A DNA stretch of 64,000 nt from an uncultured Eubacteriales bacterium (GCA_934630515.1 CAKTVV010000014.1:19947-83946), one strand, 5' to 3'. Shown: positions 8,045 to 17,355, counted from the first letter of the stretch. Notes: generated from the sequence alone by a model not told the origin. Program-made: numbers and translations.

Positions 8045-9196
8045 ATGAACGGCTTTTATGTGCCTACTAAGATTTATGCGGGCGAATCCGCCTTTGAGAA
8101 CCTGAAAAAATACCCCATTCGCAGCATCTGCATCATCTGCGATCCCTTTGTTGCCACCTCCGGCATGATCAAAAAGCCGCTGGATGTGCTGGAATCCATG
8201 GGTGCGGAATGCCATGTGTTTTCCGACATCGCCCCCGACCCCAGCACCGATCTGGTGGGCAAGGGGGTCAGCTGGATTCTGGAGAAGAAGCCGGATACCA
8301 TCATGGCGATGGGCGGCGGCTCCGCCATCGATGCGGCAAAGGCCATCAGCTTTATGTATCAGCAGATCACCAAGGCGGAGCGCCCCCTGTGCATTGTGGC
8401 ACCCACTACCAGCGGCACCGGCAGCGAGGTGACGAACTTTGCCGTCATCACCGACTCCGATACGCACATCAAGTATCCGCTGCTGGACGATAAGCTGCTG
8501 CCCCGGATCGCCATCCTGGATCCGACGCTGGTGCGCAGCGTGCCGCCCCGGGTGACGGCGGACACCGGCATGGATGTGCTGACCCACGCCATCGAGGCGA
8601 ACGTATCCACCAAGGCGACGGATTTTTCCGATGCGTTGGCGGAGAAAGCCATCCGGCTGGTGCGGGATTATCTGCCCCGTGCCTATCGGCAGGGAGAGGA
8701 TATGGAGGCACGGGAGCATATGCATAACGCCTCCTGTCTGGCAGGTGTAGCGTTTAACCATGCCTCGCTGGGCATCAATCATTCCATTGCGCATGTGCTG
8801 GGCGCCCGGTTCGGCATCCCCCACGGACGGGCTAACGCCATCGTGCTGCCTTATGTGATCGAGTTTAACGCCCATATGTATGAAAAGCACTTCCAGACCG
8901 ACAATCGGGCGGCGAAGATTTATGCTCACATCGGCATTATCATCAATCCCGGCACCTATGTGGGTCCCCAAGCGGTACGCAACCTGACCATCGCCATCAA
9001 CCGGATGAATAAGGAATTTGAGATTCCGGCGACGCTGAAGGAAGCTGGCGTGGATGAAAAGCAGTTCCTCGGCATGGTGACGGAGATGGCGGAGATCGCC
9101 ATCCAGGATAAATGCACCGCCACCAATCCCCGCACCATCTCCAAGCCCCAGATGGCGGAGCTGATGAAGCGCATCTATTACGGGCGGCATGCCTGA
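8045..9196 (+). CDS. Iron-containing alcohol dehydrogenase
   Basis: 383 residues, typical of group III Fe-ADHs (EutG, PduQ, FucO, 1,3-propanediol dehydrogenase). Nucleotide-binding GGGSAIDAAK lies at 90-99 and TTSGTGSE at 121-128. The iron-site region follows, with Asp near 196 and the histidines of NHSIAH and IPHG (about 246-260). It should reduce short-chain aldehydes or ketones with NAD(P)H; the substrate cannot be read from sequence. I chose 8045 rather than the in-frame ATG at 8030 because GGAGGT (8032-8037) overlaps the earlier codon and is 7 nt from the later one. It is monocistronic, with a terminator at 9235-9272. Confidence 0.93.
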   Translation: MNGFYVPTKIYAGESAFENLKKYPIRSICIICDPFVATSGMIKKPLDVLESMGAECHVFSDIAPDPSTDLVGKGVSWILEKKPDTIMAMGGGSAIDAAKAISFMYQQITKAERPLCIVAPTTSGTGSEVTNFAVITDSDTHIKYPLLDDKLLPRIAILDPTLVRSVPPRVTADTGMDVLTHAIEANVSTKATDFSDALAEKAIRLVRDYLPRAYRQGEDMEAREHMHNASCLAGVAFNHASLGINHSIAHVLGARFGIPHGRANAIVLPYVIEFNAHMYEKHFQTDNRAAKIYAHIGIIINPGTYVGPQAVRNLTIAINRMNKEFEIPATLKEAGVDEKQFLGMVTEMAEIAIQDKCTATNPRTISKPQMAELMKRIYYGRHA

Positions 9197-9234
9197 GCGG
9201 TTGCCCGGTCTCTCGATAGAATCGACTGCAGCTA

Positions 9235-9272
9235 AACGACCCCCGTGTGCAGGATCGCACACGGGGGTCGTT
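9235..9272 (+). terminator. Terminator between alcohol dehydrogenase and araC-like gene
   Basis: Perfect 16-bp stem (9235-9250 with 9257-9272), 6-nt loop, followed by TCTTTGCTTTT. It also faces the end of the convergent araC-type gene. Confidence 0.9.
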
Positions 9273-9297
9273 CTTTGCTTTTATCCGTACCGATCGG

Positions 9298-10104
9298 TCA
9301 GCACCGATGCGCCTTGCGCCACGCCAGCGGCGTCGAGCCGGTGTGGAGCTTAAATTGCCGATCCAGCGCCGTCAACTCCCGAAAACCGCAGGAGGCGGCA
9401 ATCTCGGTCATGCTCAGATCGGTGCCCCGCAGCAGCTGGGCGGCGGCGTCCAGCCGTACCCGGGTGAGATATTCCTTGGGGGAGCAGCCCAGATACTGGC
9501 GGCAGATACGGTACAGATAGGTGCGATCCACCCCCACATGCCGGGCGATTTCCTCCACCGTCAGGTCGTAGGCATAGCTGCAATCCATCAGCTCCGCCGC
9601 CCGGCGGGCGTACAGCCCGGCATAGCCCCGGGGGGCGGCGGGGGAGGTGTGCATACAGGCAAAGCACAGATACAGGTATCCCAGCAGCTGGCAGGGATCC
9701 GGCGCTCCGGTCTCGAACACCCGCAGCAGCCGCAGCATCCGCCGCTCCAGCTGACCGCCGCTGTGGTCGGTGTAGATGAGCTGCTCCGGGGTCAGTCCGC
9801 AGTCCGCCAGCAGCTGCGGGGCGGCGGTGCCGTCGAAGCTGAGCCAGCAGTATTCCCACGGCTCCTCGGCAGAGGCGGCGTAGACGGTGGATTCGCCGGG
9901 CAGGATCAGAAATCCCTGCCCCGCCTGCAGCGGATACCGCACGCTGCCCCGCTGATACCAGCCGCTGCCTTTCATAATGTAGTGAAACAAATAATGAGCC
10001 CGCACCATAGGCCCGCATCGGTGTCCCGGGGCGCACTTTTCCCAGCCGCAGAAGTCAAAGCTCAGTTCCCGGTCGGCGGACATTTCGGCAAAATACTGTT
10101 TCAT
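9298..10104 (-). CDS. AraC family transcriptional regulator, probably of melA
   Basis: 268 residues from the Met before KQYFAEMS. The N-terminal half is an AraC_binding cupin-like sugar-sensing domain; the C-terminal about 100 residues carry the two helix-turn-helix motifs (YDLTVEEIARHVGVDRTYL and TEIAASCGF-type). AAGGAG lies just before 10104, which decides the start over the longer frame to 10236. It is divergent from the alpha-galactosidase at 10308, the arrangement of MsmR/RafR-type activators, so galactoside-dependent control of that gene is likely (inference). Confidence 0.88.
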   Translation of the reverse strand: MKQYFAEMSADRELSFDFCGWEKCAPGHRCGPMVRAHYLFHYIMKGSGWYQRGSVRYPLQAGQGFLILPGESTVYAASAEEPWEYCWLSFDGTAAPQLLADCGLTPEQLIYTDHSGGQLERRMLRLLRVFETGAPDPCQLLGYLYLCFACMHTSPAAPRGYAGLYARRAAELMDCSYAYDLTVEEIARHVGVDRTYLYRICRQYLGCSPKEYLTRVRLDAAAQLLRGTDLSMTEIAASCGFRELTALDRQFKLHTGSTPLAWRKAHRC

Positions 10105-10156
10105 CGTGTCTTCGCTCCTTTGGACAGATGGCGGATGCAGGGGCTTGTCTTTGTCT

Positions 10157-10186
10157 ACTGTACCACAGAGGTGGGGCGTTTGGCAA
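10157..10186 (-). promoter_or_regulatory. Promoter of the AraC-type gene
   Basis: TTGCCA (10181-10186), 18 nt, TACAGT (10157-10162) on the minus strand. Confidence 0.55.
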
Positions 10187-10208
10187 GAGAAAAAACAACA
10201 TTTTAATG

Positions 10209-10287
10209 AATTTCGGAAACAAAAGCGCTGGTACAATCCTCTTCAATCGGCTACAATGAGTCTGCAACGGGATAGGATCCCGAAATT
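10209..10287. promoter_or_regulatory. araC-melA intergenic region with inverted repeat
   Basis: AATTTCGG (10209-10216) is mirrored by CCGAAATT (10280-10287) and encloses two candidate -10 boxes, TACAAT at 10232-10237 and 10252-10257, both without good -35 boxes. That fits an activator-dependent promoter. The operator role is inference. Confidence 0.4.
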
Positions 10288-10307
10288 GAAAGCTGGGAGT
10301 GTTGAAT

Positions 10308-11630
10308 ATGCCGAAGATCACCTTTATGGGAGCGGGCAGCACCGTGTTTGCCCGCAATGTGCTGGGGGACTGTATGTGTACGCCGGTGCTGCAGGACAGC
10401 GATATTGCCCTGTATGACATCGATCCGGTACGGCTGCAGGAGTCGGAGATCATTCTCTCCGCCCTCAACAAAAACATCAATGAGGGACGGGCGACCATCC
10501 GCACCTATTTAGGGGTGGAGAACCGCCGAGAGGCGCTGCGGGATGCCGATTTCGTGGTGAATGCTATTCAGGTGGGCTTTTACGATCCCTGCACCATCAT
10601 CGACTTTGAGGTGCCGAAAAAGTACGGTCTGCGGCAGACCATCGCCGATACCATGGGCATCGGCGGCATCATGCGGGGACTGCGCACCATCCCGGTGATG
10701 CAGGGCTTTGCCGAGGATATGGCGGCGGTGTGCCCCAACGCCTGGTTCCTCAACTATACGAACCCCATGGCGATCCTGTCCGGCTATATGCAGCGGTATA
10801 CCGGCATCCGCACGGTGGGTCTGTGCCACAGCGTACAGGCCTGCTCGGAGCACCTGCTGACAAAGGTGGGGATGGAGGATAAGCTGGAGGGACGGCGGGA
10901 GACCATCGCCGGTATCAACCACATGGCGTGGCTGCTGGAAATTCTGGATAAGGACGGAAATGACCTGTATCCGGAGATCCGCCGGCGGGCAGCGGAAAAG
11001 AACGACACCCAGAAGCACGAGGACATGGTGCGGTTCGAGTATATCCGGCGGTTGGGCTACTATTGCACCGAGTCCAGCGAGCATAACGCCGAATATAACC
11101 CCTGGTTCATCAAGAGCAGCAAGCCGGAGCTGATCGACCGCTACAACATTCCGCTGGACGAGTATCCCCGCCGGTGTGTGGATCAGATCGAGGGCTGGGC
11201 AAAGGAAAAGAACGACATCCTGCAGAACGGCAGGATCACCCATGAGCGCACCCGGGAATATGCATCCTATATTATGGAGGCGATGGTGACCGGCGTTCCC
11301 TATAAGATCGGCGGCAACGTCATCAACCACGGCTTTATCCCCAATCTGCCGGCGGATGCCTGTGTGGAGGTGCCCTGCATGGTGGACGACCGGGGGGTGC
11401 ACGGCTGCTATGTAGGGCGGCTGCCGGTGCAGCTGGCGGGCATGAACATGACCAATATCAACGCCCAGCTGATGACCATTGAGGCGGCGGTGACGAAGAA
11501 ACGGGAGAGCATCTATCAGGCGGCTATGCTGGATCCCCATACGGCGGCGGAGCTGTCGGTGGATGAGATTGTTTCTATGTGCGACGAGCTCATTGAAGCC
11601 CACGGAGACTATATGAAGGACTACCGGTAA
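10308..11630 (+). CDS. melA: Alpha-galactosidase, glycoside hydrolase family 4
   Basis: 440 residues. GH4 enzymes use NAD+ and Mn2+ and cleave by redox-assisted elimination. The N-terminal Rossmann motif is GAGSTVFARNVLGD. The family motifs NAIQVG, GIGGIMRGLRT, LNYTNPM and the metal-site CHSV (GLCHSVQACSEHL) are all present, and the sequence follows Bacillus MelA closely. It should hydrolyse melibiose and raffinose-type galactosides in the cytosol. The start at 10308 has TGGGAG 8 nt upstream; an in-frame GTG at 10299 overlaps that site. No transporter gene is adjacent. Confidence 0.93.
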   Translation: MPKITFMGAGSTVFARNVLGDCMCTPVLQDSDIALYDIDPVRLQESEIILSALNKNINEGRATIRTYLGVENRREALRDADFVVNAIQVGFYDPCTIIDFEVPKKYGLRQTIADTMGIGGIMRGLRTIPVMQGFAEDMAAVCPNAWFLNYTNPMAILSGYMQRYTGIRTVGLCHSVQACSEHLLTKVGMEDKLEGRRETIAGINHMAWLLEILDKDGNDLYPEIRRRAAEKNDTQKHEDMVRFEYIRRLGYYCTESSEHNAEYNPWFIKSSKPELIDRYNIPLDEYPRRCVDQIEGWAKEKNDILQNGRITHERTREYASYIMEAMVTGVPYKIGGNVINHGFIPNLPADACVEVPCMVDDRGVHGCYVGRLPVQLAGMNMTNINAQLMTIEAAVTKKRESIYQAAMLDPHTAAELSVDEIVSMCDELIEAHGDYMKDYR

Positions 11631-11645
11631 GCGATCGGCAACGGA

Positions 11646-11688
11646 AAGACCCGCAGACAAACGAAAACTTCGTTTGTCTGCGGGTCTT
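11646..11688. terminator. Bidirectional terminator, melA / DUF896 gene
   Basis: Perfect 20-bp stem (11646-11665 with 11669-11688) and a 3-nt loop, one of the strongest hairpins in the window. It separates convergent genes. Confidence 0.92.
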
Positions 11689-11703
11689 GTTGTGCTGCGT
11701 GAT

Positions 11704-11967
11704 TCAGGAGTGCGGTTCGTCATCGCTGGGCTGCGGTTCCAGCGCCGCCTCTACGTCCGCCAGAGTGGTTTTGCGGCGCAGCGGTGTGCGGTTGCCCTGT
11801 TCATCCACTACCTCGGCATCGTCCAGCCGTGCCATCAGATTGCGGCGGAATGCCGCCAGATACTCGGCTCGCAGCCGCTGCTGCTCCTCCTTTTCCGCCT
11901 GGGTCAACGACCGCTCCCGGCTCAGACGTGCCAGCTCGTTGATACGATCCAGATCTTTTTTGTCCAT
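11704..11967 (-). CDS. DUF896 (YnzC/UPF0291) family protein
   Basis: 87 residues. The N-terminal helical hairpin has the family pattern RINELARLSRERSLTQAEKE, followed by a Glu/Arg-rich helix and an acidic tail. DUF896 proteins are small, sometimes SOS-linked, with no established biochemical activity. The start is 20 nt behind the stop of the deacetylase gene, so it is probably the last gene of that transcript. Confidence 0.9.
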   Translation of the reverse strand: MDKKDLDRINELARLSRERSLTQAEKEEQQRLRAEYLAAFRRNLMARLDDAEVVDEQGNRTPLRRKTTLADVEAALEPQPSDDEPHS

Positions 11968-11986
11968 CGTGAGGTTCCTCCGTTCT

Positions 11987-12892
11987 TTATCCGGCCGCTT
12001 TCAGCCGGGCTTGGTCGATTTTTTGCATATAGGCGGCGGTGCTGACCCCGGCGGGGCGCAGATACCGCCCCAGCTCGGTGAGACAATCCGGCTGGCGGTT
12101 GATGCGGTTGATGCGGCTCTCGCAGCAGAGGGTCGCCCGGAAGCCCAACTCCCGGATCACCTGCCGGGCATCCTCGCACATGGCACCGTAGGGATAGGTG
12201 AAGGTGGTGGGTGTCTTTCCCAGCACCTCGGTCAGCTTCCGCTGGGCGGTCTCCAGATCCTCCCGCAGGATGGACCGATACCCGGCGACGGTTTCGGCGG
12301 CTTGCTTGAGGGTGCCCTTGCGCTTGCCCGCCGTACAATAGTGCATATCGTAGCTGTGATTTTGGATCTCCATCACGCCGCTGTCGGACATCTCCCGCAG
12401 TTCATCCCATGTGGCGTGGGAATAAATCACATGGTCGGCGTCCTTTTCGGAGTATTTCTCCGACCAGGATACCACCGGGGACAGCACCGCCCGCATCCCG
12501 TACTGTCGGAGCAATGGGTAGGCGTATTTGTAATTGTTATAGTACCCGTCGTCAAAGGTGAGCATGACGGGCTTTTCCGGCAGCGCCGTGCCGGTGTCCA
12601 CATAGTCGATGAGGTCCTGCATCACCACGGTTTCATACCCGTTATCCCGTAGCCATTGCAGGTCGCTCTCCAGCAGCGCCGGCGACACCACATATTGTCC
12701 CTGCCGCGCCGGATCCTCCAAAACGCCGTGGTACATGAGGATCGGCAGGTATACGGTGCCGTCCGCCGCCGCAGCCGGGACGGCCGCCGTTTCCCGCAGC
12801 CCGGTCCAGACGCCCGCCACCAGCGCAAATGCCAACAGTCCGGCGGCAATCGCCCGCCATTTTTTCAAGGATACGATCCTGTAGACCGCCAT
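11987..12892 (-). CDS. Exported polysaccharide deacetylase (NodB fold)
   Basis: 301 residues. A signal-anchor (about 11-30) precedes a NodB homology domain with the metal/catalytic motif TFDDG (112-116) and NHSYDMH (178-184). It should remove acetyl groups from extracellular or cell-wall N-acetyl sugars (PdaA/PgdA-like). The start at 12892 is chosen because AAGGGGGA lies upstream at proper distance, whereas the longer frame starts inside that site. Confidence 0.9.
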   Translation of the reverse strand: MAVYRIVSLKKWRAIAAGLLAFALVAGVWTGLRETAAVPAAAADGTVYLPILMYHGVLEDPARQGQYVVSPALLESDLQWLRDNGYETVVMQDLIDYVDTGTALPEKPVMLTFDDGYYNNYKYAYPLLRQYGMRAVLSPVVSWSEKYSEKDADHVIYSHATWDELREMSDSGVMEIQNHSYDMHYCTAGKRKGTLKQAAETVAGYRSILREDLETAQRKLTEVLGKTPTTFTYPYGAMCEDARQVIRELGFRATLCCESRINRINRQPDCLTELGRYLRPAGVSTAAYMQKIDQARLKAAG

Positions 12893-12970
12893 ATGCCATT
12901 CCCCCTTACGGTAAGACATAAGCGGGAAGAGCGGAAAATATGCCGATCGGCGGCAATTTCCGGGGAAAAC

Positions 12971-14200
12971 TTATTCCTCGCTGCCGTCCTCCAGCAGTGC
13001 CACGGATTCCTCCTCGGACAGACTGGTGACCTTGTCCAGCTTGCGCTGGATCTGACGGGTGCGCACGCCCACCAGCTTGTCCAGCTCGGAATTGGCTTGA
13101 TCCAGCCGCTGCTGGGCAGCGGCAATGACCCCGCCGAATTTCTCAAACTCGGTTTTGACGGCGCCCAGCACCTTCCAGACCTCGCCGGAGCGCTTCTGGA
13201 TGGCAAGGGTGCGGAAGCCCATCTGCAGGCTGTTGAGCAGCGCTGCCATGGTGGTGGGGCCGGCGATATTCACCCGGTAATCCCGCTGCAGCACGTCCAC
13301 CAGCCCCCGGCGCACCACCTCGGCATACAATCCCTCGGTGGGCAGGAACATGATGCCGAAGTCGGTGGTGTAGGGGGGCGCTAAGTATTTATCCCGGATA
13401 TCCTTGGCGAAGGAGCGTACCCGCTGCTCCAGCACACTGCCGGCGGCACGCACCCGCTCCGGGTCGCCGCTTTCCGATGCCTCCAGCAGCTGGTTGTAGG
13501 CGTCTGCCGGGAATTTGGCGTCGATGGGCAGCCAGACGGTACCGTTGCCGTCGCCGGGCAGCTTGACCGCATATTCCACGAAGTTGGAGCTGCCGGGGCG
13601 GGTCTTGACGTTGGCCTCATACTGCTCGGGGGACAGGATCTGCTCCAAAATGGCGCCCAGCTGCATCTCGCCCAGCACGCCCCGGGTCTTGACGTTAGAC
13701 AGCACCCGCTGGAGACTGCCCACGTCGTTGGCGAGGGTCTTCATCTCGCCCAGACTCTGATAGACCTGCTCCAGCCGCTGGTTCACCAGCTGGAAGGACT
13801 GGCTGATGCGGTCGTTGAGGGTCTTTTGCAGCTTTTCGTCCACCGTCTGGCGCATCTGCTCCAGCTGGTGGGTGTTTTCCTGCCGGATGCCGTCCAGCTG
13901 CCCGGCCATGGAGCGGCGGATGTTCTCGAGATTTTCGCTCATCTCCCGGCGGCCGTCCCGCTGCTCGGTGAGCAGCATCTGGCTCAGCCCCTGCACGCTC
14001 TCCCGCACCGTCTGGCTGCTCTCCTGCCGCCCGGCACGCAGCTCGGCGGTCAGCTCGCTCTGCAGCCGGTCCAGCCGGGTCTCCAGCGTCTTTACACCGG
14101 TATCCTCCGTCTGGCGCCGCCGCACGGCTGCCAGCTGGCACAGCACCACGACCAGCAGTCCGGTAATGATCAGCCCTAAGCCCAATAAAATATACTCCAT
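12971..14200 (-). CDS. rmuC: RmuC family DNA recombination protein
   Basis: 409 residues: an N-terminal membrane anchor (about 3-22), a long coiled coil (about 25-160) and the RmuC nuclease-like domain with VEYAVKLPGDG, LPIDAKFP and FLPTEGLYAEV. RmuC limits recombination between short inverted repeats; it is predicted to have a PD-(D/E)XK-like fold. AGGAGG precedes the ATG at 14200, so the frame's upstream 31 residues are not coding. Confidence 0.95.
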   Translation of the reverse strand: MEYILLGLGLIITGLLVVVLCQLAAVRRRQTEDTGVKTLETRLDRLQSELTAELRAGRQESSQTVRESVQGLSQMLLTEQRDGRREMSENLENIRRSMAGQLDGIRQENTHQLEQMRQTVDEKLQKTLNDRISQSFQLVNQRLEQVYQSLGEMKTLANDVGSLQRVLSNVKTRGVLGEMQLGAILEQILSPEQYEANVKTRPGSSNFVEYAVKLPGDGNGTVWLPIDAKFPADAYNQLLEASESGDPERVRAAGSVLEQRVRSFAKDIRDKYLAPPYTTDFGIMFLPTEGLYAEVVRRGLVDVLQRDYRVNIAGPTTMAALLNSLQMGFRTLAIQKRSGEVWKVLGAVKTEFEKFGGVIAAAQQRLDQANSELDKLVGVRTRQIQRKLDKVTSLSEEESVALLEDGSEE

Positions 14201-14256
14201 AGAGATCCTCCTGCATACAGAAATGGCGGATATGCGCCGAAAGAATAGACAAAACG

Positions 14257-14282
14257 GGGCGAAGTTATCGCAAACTTCGCCC
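14257..14282 (-). terminator. Terminator behind the YesL-like gene
   Basis: Perfect 10-bp stem GGGCGAAGTT/AACTTCGCCC, followed on the minus strand by CGTTTTGTC. Confidence 0.75.
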
Positions 14283-14320
14283 GCATTCGGCACCGGTCGT
14301 CCATGCCCGGCGTGTAAAAT

Positions 14321-15307
14321 TCAGATCGTATCGTCGTCGTCATCCCGGCTGTTGTTGCGCCGGGCATTGAAACGCCGCAGTTCCTTTTCGTTATATTGCT
14401 TGGGGAAGGTGGTCGGCTCCGGCTCCGCCGGGCGCTCGTCCGAGAACACCGGCTCGTCCTCCGGAGCGGGAGCGGTCACCTCCACATCCAGATTGAGATC
14501 CAGCCGAGCCTGCTTGTCCGCTTGCGGGTTATCCTTGTAATAGGGGTCGATCATCAGCCTGCGCACGGTGGGGAAGATGCAGAACTGAATGAGGAACGAC
14601 CGGAACGGCGGCAGCAGCAGCAGACCCAGCAGCAGCACGATGGCAAAGCACAGCGGATGGGGGATCAGCAGCATCAGCGCCGCCATCAGCACATAAATGC
14701 CGATCAGCACCACCGAGATGAGCAGATTGGCTTTCAGCCCCGCCACGGCGAAGATGAAGGCGTTCTTATAGATCTGCTTCAGCTTCAGCTTAAAGGTGAT
14801 TACCAGGAACGGAATATAGTATTTCATCCAGGTGAAGATGATGTAGCCCAGCAGGGTGACCGCCATGACGATATAATCGAGAATGCCCGGCTCCATGGGC
14901 TTGGCGCCGCTTACATCCACCCCGAAGATCGCCAGCAGACCGGGGTTCAGCCCGGTGGCGTAGTAAAACATATTGAAGAACAGCAGGGTGGTGATCAGCA
15001 CGTTGATCAGTCCGGCGGCAAAGGCTTGTCCCCGGTTCTTGCGGATGGATTCAAAGAAATCCTCCCGCACAAAGGCGTGCTTCTCCCGGGAATACGCCCG
15101 GGTGATGCGGGTCAGCCCCGCCTCCGCCCAGCCCCGGGTCACCAGCGGCAGATTGACCAGCAGATATAACAGCCCCGCCGAGATCAGATTCCAGAATTTC
15201 CGCCCGTAGATCTCAAAAAAGACCACGAACGGGCGCTTTTTGGGGCCGTTTTTGGAGACGCCCGGTCCCTCCTTGGCATAGTCGAATAAGCCGAAAAATC
15301 CTGCCAT
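14321..15307 (-). CDS. YesL-like (DUF624) membrane protein with poly-Asp tail
   Basis: 328 residues. The N-terminus MAGFFGLFDYAKEGPGV and five to six hydrophobic segments fit the DUF624/YesL family, often near sugar utilisation genes, function unknown. The C-terminal about 80 residues are hydrophilic and end in a run of five Asp followed by Thr-Ile. AAGGAG positions the start at 15307; the apparent earlier GTG lies inside that site. Confidence 0.8.
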   Translation of the reverse strand: MAGFFGLFDYAKEGPGVSKNGPKKRPFVVFFEIYGRKFWNLISAGLLYLLVNLPLVTRGWAEAGLTRITRAYSREKHAFVREDFFESIRKNRGQAFAAGLINVLITTLLFFNMFYYATGLNPGLLAIFGVDVSGAKPMEPGILDYIVMAVTLLGYIIFTWMKYYIPFLVITFKLKLKQIYKNAFIFAVAGLKANLLISVVLIGIYVLMAALMLLIPHPLCFAIVLLLGLLLLPPFRSFLIQFCIFPTVRRLMIDPYYKDNPQADKQARLDLNLDVEVTAPAPEDEPVFSDERPAEPEPTTFPKQYNEKELRRFNARRNNSRDDDDDTI

Positions 15308-15427
15308 GGTATGTGTCACTCCTTGTTGTTTATAGAGCTTGGATAACGGAGAGCGGGGGGTGCGCAGCCGGCTCTTGCCGTGGCTTGCAATGGGAAGAGC
15401 GGCGCATGCAGCCCGGTCCGGTATCCT

Positions 15428-16054
15428 CTAATGCAGCAATCCCGCCAGCAGGGTGCGCAGCAGCACCTCCCACAGCCCGGCGCCGATCGCCCCTGCCAGA
15501 AAGATCAGATAGCGCAGACAATACAGCCGAAACACCGGAGGCAGCGCCGGGGGCGGTGTTTCGCCGCTGGGCAGCAGCTGACGGCTCAGCCCGGCGGACA
15601 GCCGCAGGCTCTCCGCCCCTGCCATAGCCAGCACCGCCGCCGATGCCAGCGCAGCGGGCAGGATCACCGCCGCCGTGGCGGCGACTCCCCGCCAGCCCAT
15701 GGTGTAGTAATAGGCTTCGGTCAGTCCCAGCCCCAGCCCCTGCAGCAGCGGCGCCAACAGCACGAATGGAGCGCCGCAGGGCCACAGCCCCAGCAGAAAC
15801 AGTGCCATTAGCCATAGAAACGAGGAAAAGCAGGCGCTCCATAGGGCGCTCAGCCCGTTCTTCAGTCCTCCGGTCAGCCCGGAGACCCGCAAAAGCGCCC
15901 CCCAATCGCCGGTGATGCGGCTGCCGGCGGTGCAGTATATCGCCACGCCGATGGCGGCGCCCGCCAGATACAGCCCCACAAAGGGAAACAGCCGCCGGTT
16001 AGCGGTCCAGAATTCTGTCCATTGTCTGCGTCGCCGTATGCTCGTCCGATACAT
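15428..16054 (-). CDS. SpoIIM-like membrane protein
   Basis: 208 residues with about five membrane helices. Length, the short basic N-terminus, and the order of hydrophobic segments resemble SpoIIM, part of the DMP machine (SpoIID, M, P) that remodels peptidoglycan during engulfment. SpoIID and SpoIIP genes are not adjacent. Similarity was judged by eye; a generic SpoIIM-superfamily membrane protein is the alternative. GGAGGA is 6 nt from the ATG at 16054. Confidence 0.6.
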   Translation of the reverse strand: MYRTSIRRRRQWTEFWTANRRLFPFVGLYLAGAAIGVAIYCTAGSRITGDWGALLRVSGLTGGLKNGLSALWSACFSSFLWLMALFLLGLWPCGAPFVLLAPLLQGLGLGLTEAYYYTMGWRGVAATAAVILPAALASAAVLAMAGAESLRLSAGLSRQLLPSGETPPPALPPVFRLYCLRYLIFLAGAIGAGLWEVLLRTLLAGLLH

Positions 16055-16138
16055 CGTCATTCCTCCTCTGACCGCTGCCGGTCAGAGAATGTATATGCAG
16101 GACGGCGGCTCTGCAGAACCGACCGCAGGGAAAACAGC

Positions 16139-16176
16139 AAAGGGGCTGCCGCCGTTTCCAGTGCAGCAACCCCTTT
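16139..16176 (-). terminator. Terminator behind the TIGR04086 gene
   Basis: On the minus strand AAAGGGGTTGCTGC pairs with GCGGCAGCCCCTTT (14 bp, two G-U), then GCTGTTTTCC. Confidence 0.8.
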
Positions 16177-16190
16177 GGAAAGGATGTGCG

Positions 16191-16595
16191 TCAACGGCGC
16201 TTTTTGCGCAGATTCATGCCCAGCGCTCCGCCCAGAGAGCCGGACACCAGCAGTGCCGCCAGCTTAATGAGGGCATAGCCGCCGCCAACCCCGGAATACC
16301 GGATAAAGCCGGCGATCAGGATCAGCAGAAACAGCACCAGTCCGCATACGGCGCCCACCGGCAATCCCCGGCGTCCGGTGATGGCTGCCGCCGTCAGCCC
16401 GGCGGCAAACGCTCCGGCAGCCCCTGCTGCAACAGCCAGCGGCGTGGTAGCACGCCGGGGCACATCCACCGACTGCACCGCTGCCGCCATGAGCATCAGC
16501 AGCAGAATACATACAATAACGCCTACCGCCAATCCGATCAGCACCGGGCGCACCCAAAGCTCAAAAAAGGATGGGCTCCCGTTTCGCACACGCAT
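16191..16595 (-). CDS. TIGR04086 family membrane protein
   Basis: 134 residues with four membrane helices and small-residue-rich loops, the profile of TIGR04086 proteins, which in clostridia often lie next to yajC as here. No function is known. GGGAGG lies 8 nt before the start. Confidence 0.8.
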   Translation of the reverse strand: MRVRNGSPSFFELWVRPVLIGLAVGVIVCILLLMLMAAAVQSVDVPRRATTPLAVAAGAAGAFAAGLTAAAITGRRGLPVGAVCGLVLFLLILIAGFIRYSGVGGGYALIKLAALLVSGSLGGALGMNLRKKRR

Positions 16596-16813
16596 GTCTG
16601 ATTCCTCCCCGTGTATTTTCAGTCGTTCCTTCTACCGTCAGCCTATGCGACAAACGGGGAGCATAGAACAAAAACAGGCGTTAGCTGTCCGGAAACGGCA
16701 CACAGGAGACCGGGAGCGGAGCGGGGCGGGGGCATTGCGGTGCGCCCGGGCATCTCCCGTATGCTCCTGCTGTCGGGTCTCCGATAGCCGACAGCGGAAT
16801 CTAATGAACGTGC

Positions 16814-17215
16814 TCAGATATCGTCGTCATCGTCGTCATCGTCATCCGGAGCGGGATCGTCGTGCTTGGTCAGCACGGTCTGGATGGCGGATTTCTGGAA
16901 TACGATCTTGGTGCGGTCGGCGCCGGTCTCGATGGTCACGGTGTCGTCCTTCAGGTTCACCACCCGGCCGCAGATGCCGCCGATGGTCACCAGCTCGTCG
17001 CCTACCCGCAGGCTGTTGCGCATCTGCTGCTCCTCCTTCTGACGCTTCTTCTGGGGACGGATCAGCAGAAAGTAGAATACCACGATGATCAGCGCAAAGG
17101 GCAGCAACTGCAGCAGCATGGCCACCACGCCGCCGCCGGTGGTTCCCTCGCCGTTTGCCGCCGTAGTCGCAGCGGTCGTGTCTGCCAGCTGCAGGAATTT
17201 TGTCAGATAGTTCAT
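16814..17215 (-). CDS. yajC: Preprotein translocase accessory subunit YajC with poly-Asp tail
   Basis: 133 residues. One membrane helix (about 34-50) is followed by the conserved cytosolic YajC domain (LLIRPQKKRQKEEQ, then VGDELVTIGGICGRV and VTIETGADRTKIVFQKSAI). YajC associates with SecDF and the SecYEG channel. The C-terminus is unusual: DDPAP followed by a run of nine Asp and a final Ile. AAGGAG precedes the start; the promoter is at 17260-17288. Confidence 0.95.
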   Translation of the reverse strand: MNYLTKFLQLADTTAATTAANGEGTTGGGVVAMLLQLLPFALIIVVFYFLLIRPQKKRQKEEQQMRNSLRVGDELVTIGGICGRVVNLKDDTVTIETGADRTKIVFQKSAIQTVLTKHDDPAPDDDDDDDDDI

Positions 17216-17259
17216 GGTTATAGCTCCTTTTATTCTATAGAGTTGGACATAACAAACCT

Positions 17260-17288
17260 ATTATACCGAATATAGGGGGCGCTTGCAA
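17260..17288 (-). promoter_or_regulatory. yajC promoter
   Basis: TTGCAA (17283-17288), 17 nt, TATAAT (17260-17265) on the minus strand. Confidence 0.75.
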
Positions 17289-17355
17289 CCGAAAAAGTGA
17301 AAAAATGCGAAAATTTACAAATTATCCATTTTTCGTCGGCGGACCCCTGTGCCGC

